A DNA stretch of 64,000 nucleotides, taken from positions 95,160,707 to 95,224,706 of the forward strand of contig CP136067.1 of assembly GCA_032622095.1 (NCBI GenBank), given 5' to 3'. The notes beneath the pieces are model-generated. The model saw only the letters and a list, made by a program, of their open reading frames with translations. It was not told where the DNA came from and did not search any database. The translations under genes were made by a program, and so were the position numbers. This document shows positions 1-7,920 of this stretch, piece after piece. Origin of the DNA: Siphonodentalium dalli. Taxonomy: Eukaryota; Mollusca; Scaphopoda; Gadilida; Siphonodentaliidae. How positions within the stretch are numbered: position 1 is the first letter of the stretch; every line of letters begins with the position of its first letter.

Positions 1-954
1 GACTAACTTCAAGCTTTTTTCAGATTGAAGTGATGGAAATGCAATGGGTTCGTTTCAATATCGCCATTCATATCTTTGTTTGATACCAAGCCTATGAAAA
101 GTCTCTTTGGCAATTGTCCTTGAAAAAGGTGATCTTCAATTTTTGATCTAAGGCTTGCATCAAGAGTGAATGTTTTCACTTCAACTCTTCTAATCGGTAT
201 TTTCATATTTTTCTGTATTATTGTTTGGTTCAAGTTATTTGCTACTACTGGCATCAGCGTAATTGTACGAACATTGAAAACTGCTGTTTCAAATACTATT
301 TTCCGTTGGCCTGACCAATTAAAGAGAATTTTGGATTCGCTCTATTGAGACGAATTCTTATCTAAATTCCATTTGGTAAGTATTTCTCTTGTAGAAATAT
401 ATATGTGTGTAAACGACCACACAATTCTACCGTTTTAGTGCTATGATTGCTTGGCGAGATATAAATCCATCATTACCACCAGCTTTAGTGTTTTCGGTGA
501 ACTATTTAGCGGTGTCTGGATACCACATTTCTAGTGCGGCAAGTTGATTTTCTTTACATTCACCAGAATAAGCCAATAGATTTTCCATGTAGGCTCGATA
601 AGGATAGGTATCTCCGTTCGCCGTTACAGGTTTGTTATTCAGGTAAATATCGATACTACTGAACATGCTATGGAAAAAGTTGTTAATAGGCGCAATTTCA
701 TCAGTACCATCAACCAAGTTTGTTCCATCTGCTTTTGTGATTTTGAATTTCAGGTACAAATATGATTGATTTACATCTGTCCATTTTTCAGTTTGAGGCG
801 GAATTACAAATTATACCGGTGCGGAATTATTCAAAGAGCTAATCGGGTGATGTTCAATTCATTGTGATTCCAACATCGTTGTCATTGATGGTGGAACATC
901 AGAAGCATCTAACTCGGACTTGCTGCATTCGCATGATCCATTTTGCATCATCAT
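1..954 (-). pseudogene. Polinton/Maverick major capsid protein, broken and cut by window edge
   Basis: Seen: the open pieces at 502-759 (85 aa, with YPYRAYMENLL) and 9-254 (with RRVEVKTF and LFQGQLPKRLFIGLV) lie in order on the minus strand. An N-terminal stretch begins at ATG 954. It is interrupted by in-frame stops at 859-861 (TGA) and 811-813 (TAA), and more breaks must lie between 255 and 501. Family knowledge: these motifs recur in the invertebrate proteins usually annotated 'uncharacterized protein F54H12.2-like', which belong to Polintons and are taken as the double-jelly-roll major capsid protein. The C-terminal part lies left of the window. The start is 3 nt after the stop of the upstream small basic protein gene, typical of tight late-gene packing. 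Function is lost in this copy. The family call is fairly firm; the capsid role is inferred from the family. Confidence 0.8.
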
Positions 955-956
955 GA

Positions 957-1337
957 TTAATCAAATATATCGAGAGATCGTTTTGATTTCTTTACAGGCG
1001 TTTTAATGGACTTACTTCTAACTCGTTTGCAAGAAGAATGATTTTTCAAAGGTCGCGATGATCTATTTATGCCATTTTGTGTTGATATTTTCTTTATTGT
1101 TTCCCTTCCAAAAGATTTCAATGCTTCTTTACCTTGTTTCAAAAATACTTCTTTTGGACTTTTACCACAATGAATGATATCTTCGACTGTAGCAAGTCCA
1201 TGCTTGAATACTTGTTGTTTGGCAATCTGACCAATAGGTTTTAGAAACTGTACTACTGTTCTCATTGCAGATTTGAATAGTGAACCAATTCCATTTCCAT
1301 ACTGTCTAGGTACGCCTCTATACACGGGGATCATCAT
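957..1337 (-). CDS. Small basic Polinton virion protein (pX/pVI-like candidate)
   Basis: A complete 126-aa frame lies directly upstream of the capsid gene. The N-terminal part is Gly-rich (YGNGIGSLFKSAMR) followed by a hydrophobic/amphipathic stretch (TVVQFLKPIGQ). The C-terminal third is strongly basic (SSRPLKNHSSCKRVRSKSIK), suiting DNA or capsid-interior binding. Polintons and adintoviruses carry a short protein of this build next to the capsid gene, often compared with adenovirus core/pVI-type proteins. That comparison rests on composition and position, not on a decisive motif. The frame is intact although neighbouring genes are broken. It begins 10 nt after the stop of the 269-aa gene upstream. 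An alternative is an unrelated basic structural protein. Confidence 0.6.
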   Translation of the reverse strand: MMIPVYRGVPRQYGNGIGSLFKSAMRTVVQFLKPIGQIAKQQVFKHGLATVEDIIHCGKSPKEVFLKQGKEALKSFGRETIKKISTQNGINRSSRPLKNHSSCKRVRSKSIKTPVKKSKRSLDIFD

Positions 1338-1346
1338 AAATACAAA

Positions 1347-2156
1347 TTACTTCGGCGTCGGAAATGCAACTTTACCAGACTTTCCACCCATAAACTGAAT
1401 TGGTTTGCCAGTATCACCAGTTATATACACATTTATGGTATTAAAGCTAGACTTTGATACTGGTACATATTGTAAGTTTTTGAATTCATGCTTAATATGT
1501 TTACCATCATGTATTCTTTTACTCTCGAATGGTGTCACTCGTAATATCGGTGCCTCAACATCACTAAGAATTGTATAATCAGCGATATCAGAATAATCAA
1601 ACAACTGATTATGCTCCGCATTTAAATCAAATCCATATGGAAACTTTATCGAAGGAATAGCAAATGTAGCAGTCACTGATTCTGTTCTGTAACCAAGTTT
1701 ATCCAAAAGAGCTCTGGGGAGTACAAGACCTACTTTGGTGTAACTATTGGTTGAAATTTTAACTCGTTGTTGTGCTTTGGAATATCCGAATTCGAATTCC
1801 AGTTCTGGAATCAATCTGCTTACTGTACTATCAATTACACCTTGAATTGTATCTGTCAAATGTGATGCACCAGAATATGCTCCTTCTGGTATTTTTAATT
1901 CTATACCATTTTCTGGTTTTGAAATTACTACATCACTTATTGGTAACTTGTGCAGGTATTGTAAAATTCTTGGAATGGAAGTTTTTATTTTTATTTTGCA
2001 AGCATCTCCAATAATGTTGTATGTTTCTAATGGTACAATTTGTTCAACCATTGCAACTTCCCAACGCTCTTTATCAATATGTATTGTTTTTGGTAAGTTC
2101 ACTGTGAAACAACATTGTGAGTTGGCTGGGTAAAGTGACATTGAACTATCACTCAT
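1347..2156 (-). CDS. Polinton capsid-associated protein, candidate penton/minor capsid protein
   Basis: This is an intact 269-aa frame. The N-terminus (LYPANSQCCFTVNLPKTI, then KERWEVAMVEQIVPLETYNI) follows a pattern common in Polinton proteins: an opening 'F.V.LP..I.L...WEVA..E' block ahead of a beta-rich body. No membrane segment or enzyme motif is visible. Position between the two-TM gene and the small basic protein, in the late-gene cluster that also holds the capsid gene, supports a structural role. The minor jelly-roll (penton) identity is inference from family position and length. It is the longest uninterrupted frame in the element, so either its decay is recent or it has been under constraint. 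A structure prediction showing a single jelly-roll would settle the role. Confidence 0.6.
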   Translation of the reverse strand: MSDSSMSLYPANSQCCFTVNLPKTIHIDKERWEVAMVEQIVPLETYNIIGDACKIKIKTSIPRILQYLHKLPISDVVISKPENGIELKIPEGAYSGASHLTDTIQGVIDSTVSRLIPELEFEFGYSKAQQRVKISTNSYTKVGLVLPRALLDKLGYRTESVTATFAIPSIKFPYGFDLNAEHNQLFDYSDIADYTILSDVEAPILRVTPFESKRIHDGKHIKHEFKNLQYVPVSKSSFNTINVYITGDTGKPIQFMGGKSGKVAFPTPK

Positions 2157-2161
2157 GAGAG

Positions 2162-2434
2162 TTATGTAGAATTAATTAATTTTTTCTCAGTATTTTTCAA
2201 TAATTTCAGTCCAGGTGTTGGTAGAATATAACCTAGAGAACTACTTAGAAGAATAAGCCACAATTCTTTGTTTGCGCTCTGGATACTAATGTGTACAATA
2301 GATGTAATTATTATGATATAAATAATAATTATCTGCGTGAAGTAGGTGACTTGGTTCTTAGCAACTTTTTCACCACATAACTTAAATTGTGATGGTTCAT
2401 CGAGATTAATTGAATCTGAATGATTTTGCGACAT
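2162..2434 (-). CDS. Small two-transmembrane Polinton protein
   Basis: A 90-aa frame. Residues about 31-52 form a very hydrophobic segment (IIIIYIIIITSIVHISI). A second segment around residues 57-75 contains LWLILLSSSLGYILPTPGLK, and a short basic tail follows (KKLINST). The 'LLSS.LGY.LP.P' signature after a membrane segment recurs in small Polinton proteins of invertebrates. The molecular role is not known; a virion-membrane or assembly function is conceivable. The gene lies between the integrase C-terminus (stop at 2448) and the 269-aa structural gene, with only 5 nt to the latter. It appears intact. Confidence 0.55.
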   Translation of the reverse strand: MSQNHSDSINLDEPSQFKLCGEKVAKNQVTYFTQIIIIYIIIITSIVHISIQSANKELWLILLSSSLGYILPTPGLKLLKNTEKKLINST

Positions 2435-2447
2435 GATATATTCTGTT

Positions 2448-3115
2448 TTATACTAAATTTAAAGCTGGGATCCAAATGTCAAACTTTTTGGGATATCCAA
2501 GCCAATGAACTTTAATTTCTTTTACTGTTTTACCACCCACTCTTCTCTTTCCTTTATCAATAACTGATTCTATTTCATACACCTTACTGTCTTTTATATG
2601 CTGGATTTCATGTTTGTAGAATGATCCATCAATCTCTTCACCATCAATATCAGAAACTTTCTTTGATATTGGATTAGTTTTACAAATTTTATCAACTTTG
2701 AAAATTTCACGAGTCCAGTTTGGTAAATAACGCTTTTCAAATGTTCTTTTGGTTTTGTTGATACGAACCAAGTCACCCACTTTCAGTGTAGATTTTCCTT
2801 TTTTATTCCCTGTTCCATATAGATTTTTGGAAATTTCAGCTTCAGTTTTCAAAGTAACTTCCGACGGTTTCGATTTTATGCTACGGTGATAACTATTGTT
2901 GTAAGAATCGACTAGGGGCTACAAAACATCAATATATCTTGAAGTTTTATTGTGTGTGAAATACTTCCACATACGAGTTTTTAAAGTTCTTTGAAATCGC
3001 TCAACAATACTTGCTTTAGTCTCTGGATTCTCAGTTGTAAAGAAATGAATGCTTTCTGATCGCAGCAATTTAAAAAACTTTTCATTTTTGAATTCAGAAC
3101 CTTTATCAGCTTGAA
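2448..3115 (-). pseudogene. Polinton retroviral-type integrase with chromodomain, broken
   Basis: The C-terminal frame (2448-2852 and its upstream extension) contains a short SH3-like region (GDLVRINKTKRTFEKRYLPN) and ends in a chromodomain (YEIESVIDKGKR ... HWLGYPKKFDIWIP). Upstream, the 2919-3239 frame carries the second half of the rve catalytic core: FQADKGSEFKN holds the second catalytic Asp and KASIVERFQRTLK the catalytic Glu. The two frames are in the same phase and are separated by one nonsense codon, TAG at 2917-2919, where homologues usually carry Gln. The N-terminal zinc finger and first catalytic Asp are missing. The core is instead fused in frame, near 3115, to the tail of the neighbouring protein, which points to an internal deletion. 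The integrase would normally insert the element; this copy cannot. Confidence 0.8.
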
Positions 3116-3590
3116 ACGATTTCTGTTTACGTTTTGAAGATTTTCTTTGTCGTACTATATCATTGAGGAGATCAACAATATTTGATCCTCTAATAACCTT
3201 TTCACCATATGTTAATTGTCCATGTTCATCAAACTTCATTTGCGGATGTTTTGAAATCAGTTGTAAAAGTTGTTCAGCTTTTTTCTCATCTTTAACGGAA
3301 TACTTTCTAGCACATCCCTATGATGATGATTAAATGGTTGTTTCGTTTTTCGGGGTTGAAATAGCTTTAACTGATTTTTGAGAAGTTTTCAATTTGTGCA
3401 AAGTTGTACCATATAATTGAACCTTCTCAGATTCTGACAAATTTTCATCAGAAACTGAATTCAATTCTCTGCTTAGTTTTGAAACATTCGTAATTTCAGG
3501 ATTAGGTGGTAATTTCGGATTAGTTAGACTCATTCTCCATTTTTTAATGTCATCCAACATTTTGAAGGGAACAGCGATAATTTTCTTCAT
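3115..3590 (-). pseudogene. Conserved Polinton protein of unknown role, two in-frame stops
   Basis: The N-terminal 86 aa (3330-3590) begin MKKIIAVPFKMLDDIKKW and contain LSESEKVQLYGTTLHKLK. In the same phase, after TAA (3330-3332) and TAG (3318-3320), comes a block ending around GEKVIRGSNIVDLLNDIVRQ. Both blocks, in this order, recur in Polinton proteins next to integrase or protease genes ('LSESEKVQLYG' and 'G..IPGSNI.DL.ND'). The function is not established. The tail runs straight into the integrase core in the same frame, so the original stop codon and the start of the integrase have been lost. The ATG at 3590 is preceded closely by the stop of the next small gene (3593-3595). Confidence 0.6.
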
Positions 3591-3592
3591 GT

Positions 3593-3890
3593 TTAACCGC
3601 GAAGTATTCCAGCGACTGCTTTACCAAGTAACGGTGCTAGCATAAGAAGTGGTAAAAAACCTCACTTCTGGTTTAAGATGTTGATTTACACGCAAATTCT
3701 CTGAGGTGTCTACACCTCGGACGAAGTTTGCGATTCTGAGCTTCTGTTAGTTTTACATTGCCTTTAAAAATATTTTTACAGCATTCTGACATGCAATCAA
3801 TCACTCTCTTTGGGGCAATTTTATCATTTTGTTCCGAAAATGAGTTGGTGCCTGATTCATAGCCATTACAAAACTACCATATTTTTTAAT
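3593..3890 (-). pseudogene. Small Polinton protein with hydrophobic C-terminus, frameshifted
   Basis: Translating the minus strand gives an N-terminal block containing SECCKNIFKGNVKLTEAQ followed by a basic stretch. In another phase there is a hydrophobic tail with LPLLMLAPLLGKAVAGILRG ending at TAA 3593-3595. This arrangement (Cys-containing 'KGN.KL', basic helix, then a Gly/Leu-rich tail) is typical of a short Polinton protein. At least one frameshift near 3660-3690 separates the two blocks. No intact frame longer than 60 codons remains, so it escapes simple ORF calling. The role is unknown; a membrane-active virion peptide is one possibility. Confidence 0.5.
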
Positions 3891-3947
3891 CAGTGGAGTT
3901 TTTTTCGCCATCTTTACTCTTCAACAGTTGAATGTCAAATGACTGAA

Positions 3948-4262
3948 TTACTTTTTACTTTTATGTTTATTAAAATTACGATCAAATGCCATCAAAGCTA
4001 ATTTTGATGGGTTTGAAAGATTCATAATTTTTGAGTATCGTTGAACCAACGGGTAATGTTCTGCTTCTTGAACTGATGGAATTGGTTGCGGACCATTATC
4101 GTTGAGTGGTTTAAATCTAGCAAATGTATAATTTAATCCAGTAGAATTTACTCTAGCTGGAGTAGTTCGCTGTGCAATTGTAGAATTTACTCTAACTGGA
4201 CTAGCTCGCTGTGCAATCGTAGCATTTACTCTATTTGATCTAACTCGTGCAATTGATTTATT
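3948..4262 (-). pseudogene. Start-less frame with three 14-residue repeats, Polinton hypothetical
   Basis: A frame of about 100 codons without an ATG near its beginning ends at TAA 3948-3950. Its first half holds three tandem copies of a 14-residue unit with the pattern RVN(A/S)TIAQR(A/T), encoded by 42-bp DNA repeats at about 4140-4250. The second half (KPLNDNGPQPIPSVQE ... YSKIMNLSNPSKLALMAFD) is non-repetitive. It sits among small Polinton proteins, and the frame is likely a gene whose start has been lost. I do not recognise a family. Confidence 0.4.
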
Positions 4263-4491
4263 TTCTTTTTGTCTGAGCAGACTTCTCCACCGAGAAAACC
4301 ACCGCCACCAGTTTTTAAAAGTATTTTCGTTTATGAATCGATATGAGTTCTACTGTCAGCTATTTTCTTCAGCTCTTTTTTTTGTGTTTTTGCAGGAATG
4401 TTCGTGTCTGCTTTGGAAGCTTTAAGTGATCATCAAGTATTAATTTAGCGATAGTCGAAAATACACTCAAGACTGCTTCATGCGACTCCAT
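4262..4491 (-). pseudogene. Small Polinton protein ending in a GGGFL-like motif, frameshifted
   Basis: ATG 4491 opens a frame (MESHEAVLSVFSTIAKLIL ... LPKQTRTFLQKHKKKS) that stops after about 41 codons inside a run of A residues. In another phase the sequence continues with KKIADSRTHIDS and then GGGGFLGG. A short helix with 'LPK', a basic run, 'LAD.R..I' and a terminal 'GGGFL' is a recurrent Polinton small-protein pattern. The A8 run around 4378-4386 is the likely site of the frameshift. The function is unknown. Confidence 0.45.
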
Positions 4492-4527
4492 GATTATAAA
4501 TGAAATATTATGTTGATACACTTATCT

Positions 4528-5170
4528 TTATACTGATGAATATATTACCGCACCTCGATCGTCATTTGTGAGCCAGCGATGGAAAATATCAGTTTTAAGT
4601 CTCAACGATTTATCCGTTTTTGGGTGAAAATCGAGTAGTAAATAATCATGATTGGTTGAAGTTGCATCATCATATGCTTGCATTAAGTGAAGTATTTGCA
4701 TTTGAGAGGCAAGAATTTTTATTTGGCCTTTATCACGCACACTTTGAAATAATACCATGTAATGTGCATTCAAACTCAAAGTTCTACTCGCTTTAGATTT
4801 CTGAAACATGTTTTGGGTTATGTAAATAACAGACGTATTTCTGTGATGTCCTTTTCTTGTAAACCACAACATAATTTTTTCTTCATCTTTATCACCTAAC
4901 ATGTCATCAAAAACGACAAGGTGCGGTAAGTCTGTGTCATCGACAAGTTCATTGTCATCATCCGGTATTCCATTTATAAATATTGTGAAATTCTTGCATC
5001 TGATTATAGGTATTTTGCCATTCTTTGTAACACCAAACGACTTTGTATGGAACAGGTTTGAACAAATCATCTTTATATTCGATTAATTTCTTAACAAAAT
5101 CTGTTTTACCACAACCACTTGGCCCCGATATGAAAATGTTACAGGGATGTTTGAACAATGATTCATCCAT
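4528..5170 (-). pseudogene. Polinton FtsK/HerA-type packaging ATPase (A32-like), one frameshift
   Basis: The N-terminal frame from ATG 5170 holds the Walker A loop ISGPSGCGKTDF and the WCYKEWQ block. The remainder lies in another phase (4528 to about 4985) with Walker B LVVFDDMLGD, the sensor-like YITQNMF, and a C-terminal LLLDFHPK. In the family this ATPase pumps the genome into the capsid. All key residues survive. The break is a single-base-type phase change near 4985, close to the segment NGIPDDD. The gene start overlaps the 3' end of the upstream frame (stop at 5163) by 8 nt in another phase. Recognition as a Polinton ATPase is firm. Confidence 0.85.
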
Positions 5171-5612
5171 CTTTGCCCTGAGTTAGATCATGTAAGACTG
5201 ATTGGGATTGTTCCGAATCAACCTTTTTTATTTTTAATGAAGAGTCACCATAACTCCAGATTATTCCAAATGTCCATATGAGTTCATTATCTAAGTCTGA
5301 AATAGGTCTAGTGGTTTTTACAATATAATCCAAAGACACTTTTTCTTCAAATAACTTTTCAGCAGTGAAAATTGTACATGGTTCTCGGAGAGTAATGTAT
5401 CCATATATTCTCATCACCTCTTCGAATTTCAAAGTTTTTTCATTGAGAATCCTGTCTTGATATTCAGCAAAACGAATACAATTATTTTCAACTAATTCAC
5501 GAATTTCGTTTATTTTGTTTTTAGGAAAACCATAAAATATCCAATAATCTGGAAACAGTTGATCCAATATATCCATTAAGAAATCAGTTTCAAATTCTGA
5601 TCTCTCAATCAA
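5163..5612 (-). CDS. Polinton hypothetical protein between polymerase and ATPase
   Basis: An open 149-aa frame beginning MIERSEFETDFLMDI and ending VLHDLTQGKDG. It is acidic overall, with Trp/Tyr-rich stretches (FPDYWIFYGFP and ELIWTFGIIWSYG) and no recognised catalytic motif or membrane segment. The stop overlaps the ATPase start by 8 nt and the start lies 10 nt downstream of the polymerase stop. This suggests a compact transcription unit polymerase - this gene - ATPase. I do not recognise its family. It could be a Polinton-specific accessory protein. The intact frame beside two broken genes is notable. Confidence 0.5.
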   Translation of the reverse strand: MIERSEFETDFLMDILDQLFPDYWIFYGFPKNKINEIRELVENNCIRFAEYQDRILNEKTLKFEEVMRIYGYITLREPCTIFTAEKLFEEKVSLDYIVKTTRPISDLDNELIWTFGIIWSYGDSSLKIKKVDSEQSQSVLHDLTQGKDG

Positions 5613-5621
5613 ACATCTCAG

Positions 5622-6480
5622 TCAATTCTGCCCCTCAGAGAAATGTCCGTTCAGCAAAGTCTGCACTATAATTTTACTTTCCCTCAAACACCAAGTTTGC
5701 TTAAGTTCTCGTTTGATTTCTTGATCCATTTTTGACATTTCGATCAAGTTATTATAAATTTTCAAAAGCATCTCTGCTGGTAACACATCAATTCCATCCA
5801 TAAGGAATTGTGTTGTATTCACCAAAACAAGTCGTTTGGTGTACACAGATCGGAATGTTTTTGTTTGCTCTTCACTAATTACTTCTCGGTTCTTTGTGCG
5901 TTTAATTCTGCATGGATAGTTTATGACACGTTGAAAATTAGACCGGTCGTTAACACATTCAACCATTGAATGAAAATGTATTTTCTGTTTAGTTTTATAA
6001 TCCAGAGTGATACCCTTGACCTTACATACAGATTTTATGACACCATCTTTCACGTACTGATATCCATAATTTTTCGGTCCTAATCCTACAAATTTCATGA
6101 TTTTAGCATCTGGATGCTCATCAGTCCATTTACCAAGGTAGCTGTCTTCAGTTTTGATATTTTCTTTTTCTGGATAGAAAATATACATACAGCTATCGGT
6201 GTCGAAATACAACACCCTATCTTAGAGTTTTTCTAAAACTTTATACAACTTCAAGCGTGCATATGCTGTGACAAATGATGCAACAACTACATTGGCAGAT
6301 GGATGTGGTTCTATAATATCGGTTTTATTTTCATAGCTGAATAATATGAATTTATCCTGTTCAAAAATTTCAACTGCTTTGACGGTGATATTTTTATCAG
6401 TTAGTAGTTCAAAATATCTGGATGGTTCTGAGATATAATCAGCAGTCATCGTCCGTGTCAGAGCATAAAAGCGACGCGAT
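5622..6480 (-). pseudogene. C-terminal part of protein-primed family B DNA polymerase, Polinton
   Basis: Frame 6222-6449 contains the block SANVVVASFVTAYARLKLY. It is followed in the same phase, after a TAA at 6222-6224, by LYFDTDSCMY, which is the family B motif C (YxDTDS) with both metal-binding Asp residues. The remainder (KWTDEHPDAKIMKFVGLGPKN, then KVKGI) is the thumb region. Homology seems to continue upstream to about 6480, then a TGA ends the phase and similarity stops. The exonuclease, protein-priming and most palm domains are absent, so the element is broken here. In the family this enzyme replicates the linear Polinton genome. The identity is clear; the copy is dead. Confidence 0.85.
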
Positions 6481-6687
6481 TTTTCATCACGTCGTCATTT
6501 CACTGACGACTGAATAGCACACCGAACGCTCACCATGGATCCACGATTGCATAGTTCTTGCCGCGCTGGGGGATACAGACAGGCCAGCCGTGCAATTGTG
6601 CCATTTGGTTGCGACGTTTCCAAGATAACTTCCAGATTTATTCAAACCCAAATACACAGTACAGTTTCTTTTGAAACCATCCAAAAC

Positions 6688-6724
6688 GGCCCTTTTAAGG
6701 GCCTCACAAATATTTCAAAAGATA
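6688..6724 (+). terminator. Histone-type mRNA 3' end signal (stem-loop plus downstream element), + strand
   Basis: The 16-nt palindrome GGCCCTTTTAAGGGCC (6688-6703) differs by one base from the animal replication-dependent histone stem-loop (GGCYCTTTTCAGRGCC). It is preceded by CCAAAAC, as in histone mRNAs. Twelve nt after the stem comes CAAAAGATACGCTCT, which resembles the U7-binding histone downstream element (CAAGAAAGA class). No histone frame is visible upstream (6480-6687). The best open phase there encodes a non-histone stretch. Either a coding region has been lost to the Polinton break, or the signal belongs to an unrecognised gene. Confidence 0.6.
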
Positions 6725-6903
6725 CGCTCTACCATTGCTACCGTACGATTTGTTCATTCTCCTGAACTGGGAGAGAATGTTTACATAATTTCTCCAATCC
6801 AAGTTCATTCATCATGAACTTTGCTTGGAGAAAATGTTCACAAAATTTATCAAAGAATACTTCATATCTATAATGCGATCACCATGTAGCATAATAATAC
6901 AGA

Positions 6904-6943
6904 GCATATCTTTCGTGAATTTTAAGTGGCCCTGAAAAGGGCC
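6904..6943 (-). terminator. Canonical histone-type mRNA 3' end signal, - strand
   Basis: Read on the minus strand, GGCCCTTTTCAGGGCC (6943-6928) matches the animal histone mRNA stem-loop consensus exactly, flanked 5' by TTTAAAC and 3' by ACTTAAAATTCA. Then comes CGAAAGATATGCTCT, a good match to the purine-rich histone downstream element at the standard distance of about 12 nt. The stem starts 19 nt after the TGA of the frame at 6963-7341, a histone-like spacing. The plus-strand copy at 6688 shares the spacing and the downstream GATAYGCTCT, so the two are related. Confidence 0.75.
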
Positions 6944-6962
6944 GTTTAAACTAATATAAAAA

Positions 6963-7341
6963 TCATTTCTTTTGTTTCTTCATCACTGTTAAATCTTTAC
7001 CGAGTGATCCAAATGTTGATTGCTTCGTATGTTCTTTCTGGAAACAATGTACCTCAATTGTTATGTCAATCGTGTGAGGTTTCAAGTTGATTGTACATTC
7101 AGCCGGTCTTTGTGTTAACTGCTTTCGCAAGTCCTTCATTTCCTGACAAATATTCCGTAACAACTTTGTCTGTTCTTCCCATTGTGAACTGTTGATAACT
7201 TGGTATATAACAGGTTGAATCGTTTGTTGTGTTTTCACCGGCGGTATATACACTGGTTGTTGATCCGTTCGGATACACCGTTGGTACCTGTTGCTGTTCT
7301 ACCCGTGGTGTCACATTACCTGCATACAGCGGAGTCGACAT
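6963..7341 (-). pseudogene. Non-histone protein ending in a histone-type 3' signal; needs one phase change
   Basis: Two overlapping frames form one plausible product. From ATG 7341 it begins MSTPLYAGNVTPRVEQQQV, a Pro/Gln/Thr-rich low-complexity N-terminus. The second frame (read from about 7305) carries PPVKTQQTIQPVIYQV, a short helical and possibly coiled-coil segment (WEEQTKLLRNICQEMKDLRK), and a basic end (VMKKQKK) before TGA 6963-6965. A phase change between about 7255 and 7305 is required, by decay, programmed frameshift or splicing. A further upstream ATG at 7411 opens only eight codons. It is not any core or linker histone I recognise. It lies on the same strand as the Polinton genes, beyond the polymerase break. 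Its ties to the Polinton or to a histone locus are unproven. Confidence 0.4.
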
Positions 7342-7511
7342 TTGCGTTGTTGCAGGAAAATGATCGTACTGTACAACAATAGTCTTACTTAAATTCCGTT
7401 ACTGGATCCATGTTTCAAAATAACGCTAACGTTAATGACGTTACAATTTACGCATGTAATAAAGGTAACATCTTTGAGGATAAATTTTATGAGATGCGCG
7501 GGCGTCGCTGA

Positions 7512-7519
7512 TGACGTCA
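7512..7519. promoter_or_regulatory. CRE palindrome TGACGTCA upstream of the minus-strand frame
   Basis: A perfect cAMP-response/ATF-type palindrome lies about 100-170 bp upstream of the possible starts of the 6963-7341 gene, in a short CpG-containing stretch (GCGCGGGCGTCGCTGATGA) that stands out from AT-rich surroundings. It is promoter-like, but no TATA or start site is certain. The rest of 7430-7880 holds no gene I can support. Confidence 0.35.
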
Positions 7520-7920
7520 TAGTGTTTTCCCACAAAAGTCCCCGAAAGTCAAATCAAGTGTGTTTCTTTTTTGTCAAAAAACATCATATTTCTATGAAAA
7601 AAACACCGATTTGACTCTGGAGAATTTTATCTGTACCATTTTACCATTATCTCATAACATATTTCACTGAAAGGTAATTTCTACGAGTACATTTTACAAC
7701 GCTAGCGTCTTCGAATTTATTCGAAGACTTTCGATTTTGTTAAAAATGCACTGGTAAAGTAGCACAATTTACCAATGCTTCGATTTTTGTGTGTGTCCAT
7801 CGAAGGGGAACGCCCTTCGCTTACCACACTGGCATTAGACTCCAAGAAAGTAAATTATGCTCTTTTCTGTCAAAACCCCTTCGAAGCGCTCACCTTACTC
7901 TTTGGGATATAACACAACAT

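Noticed and set aside
6481-6770. A histone gene upstream of the plus-strand stem-loop
   Set aside because: All three plus phases were read and none shows H1, H2A, H2B, H3 or H4 sequence; the 76-codon frame runs through the stem-loop.
6679-6950. The GGCCC palindromes as bacterial rho-independent terminators
   Set aside because: No T-tract follows, the context is eukaryotic, and the downstream purine element fits histone processing better.
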